This document shows positions 52,502-61,152 of a stretch of 64,000 nt of DNA, piece after piece. The position numbers were made by a program, and so were the translations under genes. The notes beneath the pieces are model-generated. The model saw only the letters and a program-made list of their open reading frames with translations. It made no database searches and was not told where the DNA came from. Where the stretch lies: contig CBDCSV010000005.1 in NCBI GenBank assembly GCA_965221855.1, forward strand, positions 1 to 64,000, given 5' to 3'. Within the stretch, counting starts at the first letter, position 1, and the number at the start of each line of letters is the position of its first letter. This DNA comes from JAJDXO01 sp965221855 (GTDB taxonomy: Bacteria; Pseudomonadota; Alphaproteobacteria; Rhodospirillales; UBA2165).

Positions 52502-53350
52502 TCAGAGACCGATCCTGTCGCCGGCGGCGGCGATGCGTTTGAGCCGCTCGACGATGGGCGGCTCCAGGAATTGGCCGTCGATCATGACCGCCGCCTGATC
52601 CTGGGCGTCGAACTTGGCGATCAGGCCGCGGGCCTCGGCGACCTCTTCGGCGGTGGGCGAGAACACGCCGTTGACCGCCTCCACGTGTGTGGGGTGGATC
52701 AGGGATTTGCCGGTGAAGCCGAGTGTCCGTGCCGCCTTGGCTTCGGCGGCAAGCCCGTCCAGGTCCTGAATATGGAACCAGGGCGCATCGAGCACGTCGA
52801 TGCCGGCGGCGCGCGCCGCCGCGACGAGCCGGGACCGCGCGTAGAGCAACGGTTCCCACGCATGCTCGGCGCGGAGGTCGAGGGCCATGTCCTGGGAGCC
52901 CAGCATGATGAAGCCCACCCGCTCGTCGGCGGACGCGATTTCGAAAGCCGCTTCAAGACCGCGCGCCGACTCGATCAGCGGGTGGATGAGCATTTCGCTG
53001 CCCCTGGTGGCCTCGGCAACGGTACGCACGTGGTCCGGATCGCCGCACTTGGGGATCACCACGCCGTCGGGCCCGGCATCGGCTTCGGCGAGGGCGGCGA
53101 GATCGGCCCGTCCGGCCTCGGTTTCCACCCCGTTGATCCGCATCAGGCGCTCGACGGAACCGTCATGGGCGCCGGCGAACACGGCCAGGGTGGCGGCGCG
53201 GGTTGCATCCTTGGCTCCCGCGGCGACGGCGTCTTCCAGATCGACGCAGACCATGTCGGCGCCGCTGGCGAGCGCCTTGGGATATATCTCGATGCGGGCG
53301 CCCGGCATGTAGAGCAGGGTGCGGCGCACGGGTACGGCCGTTTCGGTCAT
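52502..53350 (-). CDS. HpcH/HpaI aldolase/citrate lyase (CitE-like) family protein
   Basis: 282 residues from ATG 53350. Blocks: RTLLYMPGARIEIYPKAL, DMVCVDLEDAVAAGAKD with the metal-binding acids, VVIPKCGDPDHVRTV, HPLIESARGLEAAFEIA (catalytic Glu) and FMLGSQDMALDLRAEH. Stand-alone CitE-like proteins act as (3S)-malyl-CoA or beta-methylmalyl-CoA lyases or related thioesterases. It is divergent from the CaiB-type transferase, with which a CoA-ester pathway would fit. Confidence 0.9.
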   Translation of the reverse strand: MTETAVPVRRTLLYMPGARIEIYPKALASGADMVCVDLEDAVAAGAKDATRAATLAVFAGAHDGSVERLMRINGVETEAGRADLAALAEADAGPDGVVIPKCGDPDHVRTVAEATRGSEMLIHPLIESARGLEAAFEIASADERVGFIMLGSQDMALDLRAEHAWEPLLYARSRLVAAARAAGIDVLDAPWFHIQDLDGLAAEAKAARTLGFTGKSLIHPTHVEAVNGVFSPTAEEVAEARGLIAKFDAQDQAAVMIDGQFLEPPIVERLKRIAAAGDRIGL

Positions 53351-53434
53351 CCGCCCATTATGGGCGCCGGTGCGCCTCGATTCCACCGCCGTTTCCTGAT
53401 AGCCCTAGGCTTAGGCAATCGAAGGAGATGGGCC

Positions 53435-54559
53435 ATGGCGGGTCCGCTGGACGGTCTGTTGGTGGTCACCCTGGAACAGGCGGTGGCCGCGCCCTATTGC
53501 ACCTCGCGGCTGGCCGACGCCGGCGCCCGGGTCATCAAGATCGAGCGCGAAGGCGGCGATTTCGCCCGCGCCTATGACAGCGTCGTTCATGGCGAGAGCG
53601 CCTATTTCGTGTGGCTCAACCGAGGCAAGGAGAGCATCGTCCTCGACATCAAGGATGACGACGACCGGGCGCTCCTCCATCGGATGATCGCCGGAGCGGA
53701 TATCTTCGTCCAAAACCTGATCCCCGGGGCCGCCGATCGGGCCGGGTTCGGCGGGGAGGCGCTCCGCGAGGCGCATCCCCATCTCATCACCGCCGACATC
53801 TCCGGTTACGCGGAGGAGGGCCCGTCCAGGGACATGAAGGCCTATGACATGCTGGTCCAGGCCGAGACGGGGCTCGCCTCCATCACCGGAACCCCCGAGG
53901 CGCCCGGCCGTGTCGGGGTCTCGGTTTGCGATATCGCCGCGGGCATGTACGCCTATTCGGCCATCCTGGAGGCGGTGATTTCCCGCCGGCAAACCGGCGC
54001 GGGGCAGGGGATCAAGGTCTCCCTATTCGACGGCATGGCCGACTGGATGGCGGTGCCGCTGCTCCACAACGACTACGGCGGCGAGGCGCCGGGCCGGGTG
54101 GGGCTTCGCCATCCTTCCATCGCCCCCTATTCGAACTTCCGGTGCGCCGACGGCGGCCTCCTGGTTCTGTCCATACAGAACGAACGGGAATGGGCGTCCT
54201 TCGCCGCCGATATTCTGGGCCGCCCCGAATATGCGACGGAGGGCCCCTATTCGACCGCGGCGCAGCGGGTGGAGAACGTCCACCGGCTGGAGGCCGAGAT
54301 CCAGTCCGTGTTCGATCGGCATGACCGCGAAGCGATGGCGGCGAAACTCCTCAACGCGGGCATTGCCTTCGGCCGGGTCAACTCGGTGGCCGAATTCTCC
54401 GGTCATCCCGACCTGCGCCGCGTCGAAGTCGCCACCGGGACCGGGCCCGCCGCGATCCCCGCGCCGCCCGCGCGCCTGACGGGCGCGCCCAGGGAGCCGG
54501 GGCCGGTCCCGTCTCTCGGTGAACACGGCAGTGCGCTTCGCCGGGAATTCGGAGCTTAG
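53435..54559 (+). CDS. CaiB/BaiF-type CoA transferase
   Basis: 374 residues, start ATG 53435 with GAAGGAG upstream. The N-terminal LDGLLVVTLEQAVAAPYCTS, LADAGARVIKIEREGGDFAR and NRGKESIVLDIK are family blocks; the catalytic Asp is Asp166 in GVSVCDIAAG. These family III CoA transferases move CoA between carboxylic acids. The acyl partners are unknown; the CitE-like gene is divergent by about 85 bp. Confidence 0.93.
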   Translation: MAGPLDGLLVVTLEQAVAAPYCTSRLADAGARVIKIEREGGDFARAYDSVVHGESAYFVWLNRGKESIVLDIKDDDDRALLHRMIAGADIFVQNLIPGAADRAGFGGEALREAHPHLITADISGYAEEGPSRDMKAYDMLVQAETGLASITGTPEAPGRVGVSVCDIAAGMYAYSAILEAVISRRQTGAGQGIKVSLFDGMADWMAVPLLHNDYGGEAPGRVGLRHPSIAPYSNFRCADGGLLVLSIQNEREWASFAADILGRPEYATEGPYSTAAQRVENVHRLEAEIQSVFDRHDREAMAAKLLNAGIAFGRVNSVAEFSGHPDLRRVEVATGTGPAAIPAPPARLTGAPREPGPVPSLGEHGSALRREFGA

Positions 54560-55046
54560 TCTCCATTTCAGGATCATGGCCTGCATCGCGTCCGGGCGGC
54601 CGAGCGGCAAAAAAACCGCCGGAAACGGCGGCTGCGGTTCGAACGGCGGGACCGATGCGCACGGCTCCCGATCCTAGGAAAAAACCATACCATATCTGTC
54701 GCATATGTCGCAAGCTTTTTTTTAATTTTTTTCATAAATTTATAGAATTTCTCCGCAACCGGGGAAAAACGGCGGAAATCCTTTGAAAATAGCGCTCTAA
54801 GGCATGGAAAGAAAATCTTCCAATGATCCGCTTTCGTTTATTGCGGCGCAAACGGTTGGTCTTGGAATTAGATTTCCAAAACCCTCGTTCAACGAATTGA
54901 CGGAACAACCCGGGCCCCCCGGGGATGAACCCATGGAAAAACCTCCAGCGCCGCGCGGACCATGACCCGGGCGCCAAATGAGGGCCAGACTGGATGAGGT
55001 TCTTCGCCCATGGCAAAATGGGGGCCTATTTCGGGGGGAACCCAAA
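54560..55046. other. 487-bp gene-free stretch with a hairpin and an AT-rich tract
   Basis: CCGCCG-GAAA-CGGCGG at 54616-54631 is preceded by seven A (54609-54615), so read on the minus strand it is a short terminator-like hairpin, though no minus-strand gene enters it. 54700-54750 is strikingly AT-rich for this genome (a T8 run, then TTTTTTT and ATAAATTTATAGAATTT) and could be a promoter region. I see no convincing gene. Confidence 0.5.
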
Positions 55047-55460
55047 ATGATCGTTAATTCATTGGATCACTGGTCAATCGCATCGAAGCGATTGGAGGAC
55101 AGCAGAAAGTTCTACGAGGACATTCTCGGCCTGGAGGCCGGCTTCCGGCCCAAACTGAAATCCACCGGCTATTGGATGTATGCCGGGGACAAGGCGATTA
55201 TTCACCTGGTCAAGGACGAGAGCGAGGACCTGGACGGCACGCCGCTGCCCGAGGGCCAGGGCACCAAGGAAGACATGGAAGACAGCGGGATCGACAACCA
55301 CATCGCCTTCACCATCGAAGACGCGGACGAGGTCCTGAACCTGCTGAAGGATCGCGATATCGGCTATTGGGACCGGGACCTGTCGGACCGCGGCCTCTAT
55401 CAGATCTTCATCAAGGATCCCAACGGGGTGATCCTCGAACTCAACTACTATTCGGCGTAA
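55047..55460 (+). CDS. VOC family protein (glyoxalase-like)
   Basis: 137 residues, a single VOC module from ATG 55047 with GGGGGAAC upstream. SLDHWSIASKRLEDSRKFYE starts the module; the metal ligands are probably His8, His57 (IIHLVKDE), His93 (DNHIAFTIED) and the Glu of VILELNYYS. This matches glyoxalase/dioxygenase superfamily single-domain members. Substrate unknown. Confidence 0.85.
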   Translation: MIVNSLDHWSIASKRLEDSRKFYEDILGLEAGFRPKLKSTGYWMYAGDKAIIHLVKDESEDLDGTPLPEGQGTKEDMEDSGIDNHIAFTIEDADEVLNLLKDRDIGYWDRDLSDRGLYQIFIKDPNGVILELNYYSA

Positions 55461-55487
55461 CCCCGCCCGCCGGCAAAGTGGCCCGGC

Positions 55488-55785
55488 CATCCACGAAATT
55501 CACCACGGAGACACAGAGTTCACCGAGAAGGACTGGTCGACTCCTCCTATCTCACTGCCTCACTGTCTCCGTGGTTGAAAGATTGAAAATCTGGATACCC
55601 CGCATAAAGCGGGGTATGACGGAATAGGGGCCTCTAACAACACTCGTCATGCCCCGACTTGTTCGGGGCATCCACGAAATTCACCACGGAGACACAGAGT
55701 TCACTGAGAAGGAATGGTCGACTCCTCCTATCTCACTGCCTCACTGTCTCTGTGGTTAAAGAAAATTGGAAACCTGGATACCCCG
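55488..55785. repeat. two direct copies of a palindromic intergenic repeat
   Basis: Units 55488-55602 and 55669-55785 (period about 181 bp) share CATCCACGAAATTCACCACG through CTGGATACCCCG with few differences. Within unit 1, CCACGGAGACA (55503-55513) and TGTCTCCGTGG (55564-55574) are 11-bp inverted arms. The spacer has two more hairpins: TACCCCGC...GCGGGGTA (55596-55616) and GCCCCGA...TCGGGGC (55650-55668). This is a dispersed-repeat type found in many genomes. The whole 470-bp gap from 55461 holds no gene. Confidence 0.75.
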
Positions 55786-55931
55786 GACCTCCGCCGGAGG
55801 AGGCAGGCGCAAGCCCCATCGCTTGACTTTCAACTCGCCGCGTGGTGCCTTGACCGCATAAAAATGAGCATGATCCGCGGCCCTTTCGGCGGCGGATTTC
55901 CAGGGGAGGCCAGGGGAGGAAGAATCCGCGG

Positions 55932-56879
55932 ATGGTCACCAATTTGCTGGTCGTCGATTCCGAGGCGGACTTTTATCGCGGCCGTCTCTCGCCGATTTTT
56001 CCGGACGTCGATTTTCTTTTGGCGCCCGACGGCGATGCGGCGGAAGAGCATCTTCCGGACGCCGAAATCCTGTTTTCCATCGCCCGGTGGCTGACCCCGG
56101 CGCGTCTCGCCATGTGCGGGAAGCTCAAATGGATTCAGTGCAGCATAACCGGCACCGATCACCTGACCGGCGTGCTCGAGGCGCGGCCCGACATTCTGTT
56201 GACCAACGGCCGGGGCATTCACGGACCCCAGATGTCGGAGATCACGGTTCTCCATATGATGGCCCTGTACCGGCAGGTCGGCCGGCTCGCGCGAAACCAG
56301 CGGGACCATGTGTGGGACCGGTTCCTGCCCCGGGTATTGGACAACCGCGTGGCGGTCATCTTGGGCGTCGGCGCCATCGCCGGGCATCTGGCCGGTGTCC
56401 TCAAGGCGTTCGGGATGACCGTATACGGAATCTCGGGCTCGCCCCGGGAGGCGCCCAATTTCGACCGGATTTACGGCCGTGACGAGCTGCTCGAAGCGGC
56501 GGGCGAAGCGGACTTCTTCATCGTCCTCGTGCCGTTCACGCCGGAGAACGACAAGATCGTGAACGCCCGTGTTTTCGAGGCCATGAAGCCGACCGCCATG
56601 CTGGTGAACGTGGCCCGCGGCGGCGTGGTCGACGAGGCGGCGCTCATCGACGCCCTCGACAGCGGCAAGATATCCGGGGCGGGCCTCGACGTATTCGAGA
56701 CCGCGCCGCTGCCCGACGAAAGTCCGCTTTGGGACATGGAGAACGTCTTCATGACGCCGTTTACCGGCGGACGCAGCGATCAGTACGAGCAGAACCTGCT
56801 GACCATTCAGGAGCCAAATCTCCGCGCCTATTTGGCGGGCGAACGGGATAAGATGATCAATATCGTTTCCGGCGGGTGA
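55932..56879 (+). CDS. D-2-hydroxyacid dehydrogenase family protein, catalytic His replaced
   Basis: 315 residues. NAD-binding domain at about 100-285 with GVGAIAGHLAGVLKAFG. Arg229 (NVARGGVVDE) and Glu256 (GLDVFETAPLP) of the catalytic triad are present. The third residue, normally His in the TPH-x-x-G motif, is Phe277 (TPFTGG). So the classical acid/base is missing. The protein may have altered chemistry, use another residue, or be a non-catalytic relative. It starts about 470 bp after the VOC gene and lies 27 bp before the M24 gene. Confidence 0.85.
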   Translation: MVTNLLVVDSEADFYRGRLSPIFPDVDFLLAPDGDAAEEHLPDAEILFSIARWLTPARLAMCGKLKWIQCSITGTDHLTGVLEARPDILLTNGRGIHGPQMSEITVLHMMALYRQVGRLARNQRDHVWDRFLPRVLDNRVAVILGVGAIAGHLAGVLKAFGMTVYGISGSPREAPNFDRIYGRDELLEAAGEADFFIVLVPFTPENDKIVNARVFEAMKPTAMLVNVARGGVVDEAALIDALDSGKISGAGLDVFETAPLPDESPLWDMENVFMTPFTGGRSDQYEQNLLTIQEPNLRAYLAGERDKMINIVSGG

Positions 56880-56906
56880 GCGCCGGTACAGGGAAGGGAG
56901 AATACC

Positions 56907-58112
56907 GTGGTTGAAATGTCCGAACGTCTGAACATGCCGTTGTCCGACGCCGAGATGGAGCGCCGCTGGACAGCTGTCCGCGGCGCGATGGAGGAGGCGC
57001 GCGTCGATGTCCTCCTCATGCAGAACAACAACGACCACATGGGCGGCTACTGCAAATACTTCACCGACCTTCCGGCCACGAACGGCTATCCGCAGACGGT
57101 GGTTTTTCCGCGCGACGATGCGATGACCCTGATCCATCAGGGTCCGTTCGGCGGCGACCGGGAACTTCCCGTCGAAGGCGACGGCATCCACCGCGGGATC
57201 AAGCGCCTGTTGACCACCCCCAGTTTTGCCTCGGCTTCCTACACCGCGGATTACGATCCCGAGCTCGCCGCCAAGGCGCTCGAACCCTACCAGGGGGGGA
57301 CCATCGGCCTTCTGGGGACCTATCAGATGTCGTTCGCCATGGTCGACTATCTGAAGCGGGGCAATTTCTCCAACACCAACTTCGTCGACTTCTCGGATGC
57401 CGTCGACCGCATCAAGGTGATCAAGAGCCCGGAGGAAAAGGAACGGGTCAGGGGTTGCGCGGCGCAGCAGGTGGAAGCCATGAAGGCCGCCATCGAGGCG
57501 ATCGAGCCGGGTATGCGCGATTCGGACGTTGCCGCCGTGGCCCGCCACAAGGGCGAAAACCTGGCGAGCGAGCAGGGGATCTATTTGTGCTCGTCGGCGC
57601 CGCCCGGAACGCCTGCGACCATCGGCGGACGACACAACCAGAACCGCGTCATCCAGAAGGGCGACGTGTTCTCGCTGCTGGTCGAGAATAACGGCCACGG
57701 CGGCTTCTTCACCGAAATCGGCCGCACTATCGTTCTCGGCAAGGCAAGCCAGGAAATGAAGGACAATCTCGAGCTGGTCCTCGAGGCCCAGAAGCACACA
57801 TTGGACCGGTTGAAGCCGGGCGCGGACTGCAAGGAAATCTGGGATGCCCACAACGAGTGGCTCGAAGAGCGGGGGAAGCCGAAGGAGTCCAGGCTCTACT
57901 GCCACGGCCAGGGCTACGATCTGGTGGAACGGCCCCTGGTCCGCTTCGATGAACCGATGAAGATCGAGAAGGACATGAACCTGGTTTGCCACCCCGGATG
58001 GGTCGGCGACGGGGCGTTCAACTGGATTTGCGACAACTACATCGTCGGCGACGACGGGGTGGGCCCCTCGATCCACGAATTCCCGCAGGAAATCATCGAG
58101 GTGGACGTCTAG
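56907..58112 (+). CDS. M24 (creatinase/aminopeptidase P) family protein with altered metal site
   Basis: 401 residues: an N-terminal creatinase-like domain (about 10-170) and a pita-bread C-terminal domain. At the five positions that bind two metals in M24 peptidases (Asp, Asp, His, Glu, Glu) the sequence shows Glu260 (SLLVENNGHG), Glu270 (FFTEIGRT), His333 (YCHGQGYD), His362 (LVCHPGW) and Cys375 (NWICDNY). Only His333 keeps the canonical residue. Ordinary proline-peptidase activity is doubtful; a creatinase-like or other hydrolase role is possible. Its TAG stop (58110-58112) uses the TA target of IS630 copy 3. Confidence 0.85.
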   Translation: MVEMSERLNMPLSDAEMERRWTAVRGAMEEARVDVLLMQNNNDHMGGYCKYFTDLPATNGYPQTVVFPRDDAMTLIHQGPFGGDRELPVEGDGIHRGIKRLLTTPSFASASYTADYDPELAAKALEPYQGGTIGLLGTYQMSFAMVDYLKRGNFSNTNFVDFSDAVDRIKVIKSPEEKERVRGCAAQQVEAMKAAIEAIEPGMRDSDVAAVARHKGENLASEQGIYLCSSAPPGTPATIGGRHNQNRVIQKGDVFSLLVENNGHGGFFTEIGRTIVLGKASQEMKDNLELVLEAQKHTLDRLKPGADCKEIWDAHNEWLEERGKPKESRLYCHGQGYDLVERPLVRFDEPMKIEKDMNLVCHPGWVGDGAFNWICDNYIVGDDGVGPSIHEFPQEIIEVDV

Positions 58113-59161
58113 AGCGTTTCATATTTTGACGGAAGCGTATCCTGCGTTTTTGAAGTAGTTGGCGCATTGCTGTGGCTCGATGGTGTCGATGAGGCTCCCG
58201 AGATGGCGCCATAAGTCGTCGATCTCCCGCTTCTGGGCGTTTCTCATCCAGTGCTTGATTTGGGCAAAGGTCTGCTCGATGGGATTGAGGTCGGGGGAAT
58301 ATTTGGGCAGGAGCCACAGCTTGGCTCCGGCGGCACGGATGGCGTTTCGCACGGCTTTTGACTTGTGGCTGCCGAGATTGTCCATGATGACGATGTCGCC
58401 GGGCACCAGGGTCGGCACGAGCAGCTGCTCGACGTAGGCGCGGAAGCACACGCCATTGATGGGGCCGTCGAAGACGCAGGGCGCGGTGAACCGGTCGCAG
58501 CGCAGCGCGCCGATGAAGGTCAGGGTGTGCCACCGCCCATGGGGGGCAAAGCCGCGGACCCGCTCCCCTTTCGGCCCCCAGCCGCGCAGCGGGGCCATAT
58601 TGGTCCGGATCCAGGTTTCATCAATGAATACCAGCCGTTCGGGATCAAGCTTTGCCTGCCACGCCTTCCAGCGCCTGCGATGGCGGGCGATGTCCGCGCG
58701 CGCCCGTTCAACGGCGAACAGGGTTTTTTTTAAAGCGCAGCCCTTCACGGCGCAGAAACAGCCATACCGTGCTGTGGGATACCCTGACACCCCGAGCGGC
58801 CAACTCGTCTCTCAACCGATGCAGCGTCAGATGCGGCTCCTGGTCGATCCGGCCGACAATGAACTCCCGATGGGGCTCAAGAACCCGGCGGCGGTGACCG
58901 CCCATCTTGCCGGGCGCAACACTCCCCGTCCGCCGGTAGCGCTGCGACCACTTAACCACGCTCGAAACCGCAACCCCAAACCGAGCCGCTACAGCGCGGC
59001 AACTCTCCCCCGCCAAAACCGCCAAAACAACACGCTCTCGCAAATCAATCGAATAAGGTCTCGCCATGAATGCTGGCCTCCTTGCCCAGCATCCATCTTG
59101 AATCATGGTTCGCCCATACTTGGGAATCCCTAAAATGATTCAATCAATCTCAAATACGCTC
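58112..59161 (-). mobile_element. IS630-type insertion sequence, copy 3 (1050 bp)
   Basis: Same length and same ends as copies 1 and 2. TA flanks at 58110-58111 and 59162-59163. The restored target is C-TA-G, where TAG is the stop codon of the M24 gene; with or without the element the codon reads TAG. Confidence 0.95.
58119..59067 (-). CDS. IS630 family transposase, two frames joined by slippage (copy 3)
   Basis: Identical predicted protein to copies 1 and 2: MARPYSIDLRERVV start at 59067, the run of eight A at the junction, and the DDE frame ending at 58119. It keeps the AAGGAGG ribosome site and all three catalytic acidic residues. Confidence 0.92.
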
Positions 59162-59171
59162 TAGAGCCGAT

Positions 59172-60035
59172 CTAGGCCTCGAGCATTCCGGCGATGAACG
59201 GCGGCAGCTGGAATGCGCTTCCGTGGATCGACGGCGAATAGTATTTGAAAGACAGACCGGCGCGCCTCACGCGCTCCGCCAATTCGTCCGGTTCCATCTC
59301 ACGCGGCTCCGGGCGGTCCGATGCCCACCCCAGCGTCATGTAGCCGCCCACGTAGGACGGGACGACGGTGAGATAAAACGTGGCGTCCGAGAACACGGAA
59401 CCAAGGCTGCGATGCACGCTTCCAAGCTCGTCGGGCTGCAGGAACGGCACGCCGCTCTGGGTCACCAGGATCCCGTTCTCGCGCAAGCAGCGCCGGCAAT
59501 CGGCGTAGAATCCGGGGGTAAACAAGACCTCGCCGGGGCCGATCGGATCGGTCGAGTCGACGATGATGACGTCGAATTTCCGGTCGGTGTCCCGGACGAA
59601 GGCGGCGCCGTCCTCGATCAGGGCCGTGCATCTCGGATCGTCGAATGCGCCGTCGCTCAGGCCCGGCATGTGTTCGCGGCACGCATCGATCACGGTATCG
59701 TCGATTTCGACCAGCGTCGCGGAGCCGATGCCGTCGTGACGCAAGACCTCTCTCAAGGCGCCGCCGTCGCCGCCGCCGACGATCAGCGCATCCCGAACCT
59801 GTCCGTGCGCGAAGACCGGAACATGGGCCAGCATTTCGTGATAGCAGAACTCATCCGCCTCGGTGGTCTGGACCACCCCGTCGAGCGCCAGCACGCGCCC
59901 GAAACGGGGAGTTTCGAATATCACCAGTTTCTGGTGGCCGGTTGAGACCTCGCAGATGGTTCGCGTGACCTCGAACCGCTGGGTGTATCCCTGGCCGCCC
60001 CATTCGTCGTGAAGCGCCTCGTCAAACCAATTCAA
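59172..60035 (-). CDS. speE: polyamine aminopropyltransferase (spermidine synthase)
   Basis: 287 residues; transfers the aminopropyl group from decarboxylated SAM to putrescine. Blocks: FETPRFGRVLALDGVVQTTE, DALIVGGGDGGALREVLRH (nucleotide site), TLVEIDDTVIDACREHMPG and the catalytic Asp region DVIIVDSTDPIGPGEVLF. It overlaps speD by 4 bp (speD stop, speE start), giving a speD-speE operon. IS630 copy 3 ends 10 bp past its 3' end. Confidence 0.96.
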   Translation of the reverse strand: MNWFDEALHDEWGGQGYTQRFEVTRTICEVSTGHQKLVIFETPRFGRVLALDGVVQTTEADEFCYHEMLAHVPVFAHGQVRDALIVGGGDGGALREVLRHDGIGSATLVEIDDTVIDACREHMPGLSDGAFDDPRCTALIEDGAAFVRDTDRKFDVIIVDSTDPIGPGEVLFTPGFYADCRRCLRENGILVTQSGVPFLQPDELGSVHRSLGSVFSDATFYLTVVPSYVGGYMTLGWASDRPEPREMEPDELAERVRRAGLSFKYYSPSIHGSAFQLPPFIAGMLEA

Positions 60036-60457
60036 GGCCGCCGGCCCCGGCGCTGCTCGTTAACCGATATCCGATCGCAGTTGAACGCGGTTTGGAACAC
60101 CTCCAGCGCGGCTTCGGGATCGCAGTCGCCGCACATGAGGACATCAATGGCCGCGAACCCCCGTTCCGGCCACGTATGGATGCTGATATGGGATTCCGCC
60201 AACACCAGCACACCGGAAATCCCGCCGTTCTCGCTGAATTGGTGCAGGTGCACATGCAGTTCCGTCGCGCGGGCCGCCTTGGCGGCCTCCCGCAGGGTTT
60301 TCTTGATCAAGGCGGGATCGTCCAGGCCTTCGGCGCCCCACAAATCCATCAGCAGGTGAAGCGCCGCGAACCTCTCGCCGTCCCGCTCGACGAAGTAGTC
60401 CTTGGTTACGGTCTCCGTTTCGCCTGTGGTCGGGGCCGCATCGGCATCTGTGGTCAT
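60032..60457 (-). CDS. speD: S-adenosylmethionine decarboxylase proenzyme
   Basis: 141 residues, bacterial short (class 1B) form. Self-cleavage is expected between Glu88 and Ser89 in AESHISIHTWPERG, leaving the pyruvoyl cofactor on the alpha chain. CGDCDPEAALEVF carries the conserved catalytic Cys. It supplies decarboxylated SAM for speE, encoded next in the operon. Confidence 0.96.
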   Translation of the reverse strand: MTTDADAAPTTGETETVTKDYFVERDGERFAALHLLMDLWGAEGLDDPALIKKTLREAAKAARATELHVHLHQFSENGGISGVLVLAESHISIHTWPERGFAAIDVLMCGDCDPEAALEVFQTAFNCDRISVNEQRRGRRP

Positions 60458-60516
60458 GGCCGGTCCCTGCGAAAATGGGTTCGGGAGCGCGATTATTTAT
60501 CCGATCACCCGGGAAA

Positions 60517-60933
60517 CTAGTCGTCCCGGTGGGTCCGCTCCATCCGTTCGTGCCGCTCCTGCGCCTCGATACTCAGCGTCGCAATCGGCCGGGCCTCGAG
60601 CCGGCGAAGACTGATCGGTTCCTCGGTTTCCTCGCAATAGCCGTATGTGCCGAGCTCGATCCGTTCCAGCGCGTCGTCGATTTTCGCGATCAGTTTTCGG
60701 GCGCGGTCCCGGGTGCGAAGTTCCAGAGACCTCTCGGTCTCGACGGAGGCCCTGTCGGCGAGGTCGGGCTCGAGACTGCTCGTCTCTTGGAGGTGTTGAC
60801 GGGTTTCGCTCGCCTCATCCAGGAGTTCCGAGCGCCAGTTTTCCAGCTTTTGGCGGAAATACTCCTGCTGCAACGGGTTCATAAACTCTTCGTCGTCGGA
60901 AGGTTTATAATCGGGCGGCAGCGTTATCATCAT
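60517..60933 (-). CDS. dksA: RNA polymerase-binding protein DksA, cysteine-poor form
   Basis: 138 residues from ATG 60933 (the frame is open further up to 60999). A coiled-coil region (EYFRQKLENWRSELLDEASE and following) carries the expected acidic tip (SLEPDLADRASVE). The zinc-finger region reads YGYCEETEEP...ATLSIEAQERHE: only one of the four zinc Cys remains, with Thr, Ser and Ala in the other positions, as in alphaproteobacterial and DksA2-type proteins. It binds the RNA polymerase secondary channel and mediates the ppGpp response. Confidence 0.92.
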   Translation of the reverse strand: MMITLPPDYKPSDDEEFMNPLQQEYFRQKLENWRSELLDEASETRQHLQETSSLEPDLADRASVETERSLELRTRDRARKLIAKIDDALERIELGTYGYCEETEEPISLRRLEARPIATLSIEAQERHERMERTHRDD

Positions 60934-61152
60934 TTGTCGTTTCCCAGTTGGCCCCAGAATTTGGCGGCGAAATATAGATTTCGACCAATGACCCGACAAG
61001 TGATCTTTTTGTGATTGACCGAAATTCCGCCGAATGCTGTTCGAGTAGACGCCACGGTAAAATTTAACGCCGTGCCCGATCCAATCAATGATGCGGAGAC
61101 GGACCTCAAGTATGCCCCGGCAGGCAGAAGAGCCTGTCTTATCGAACCTAGA

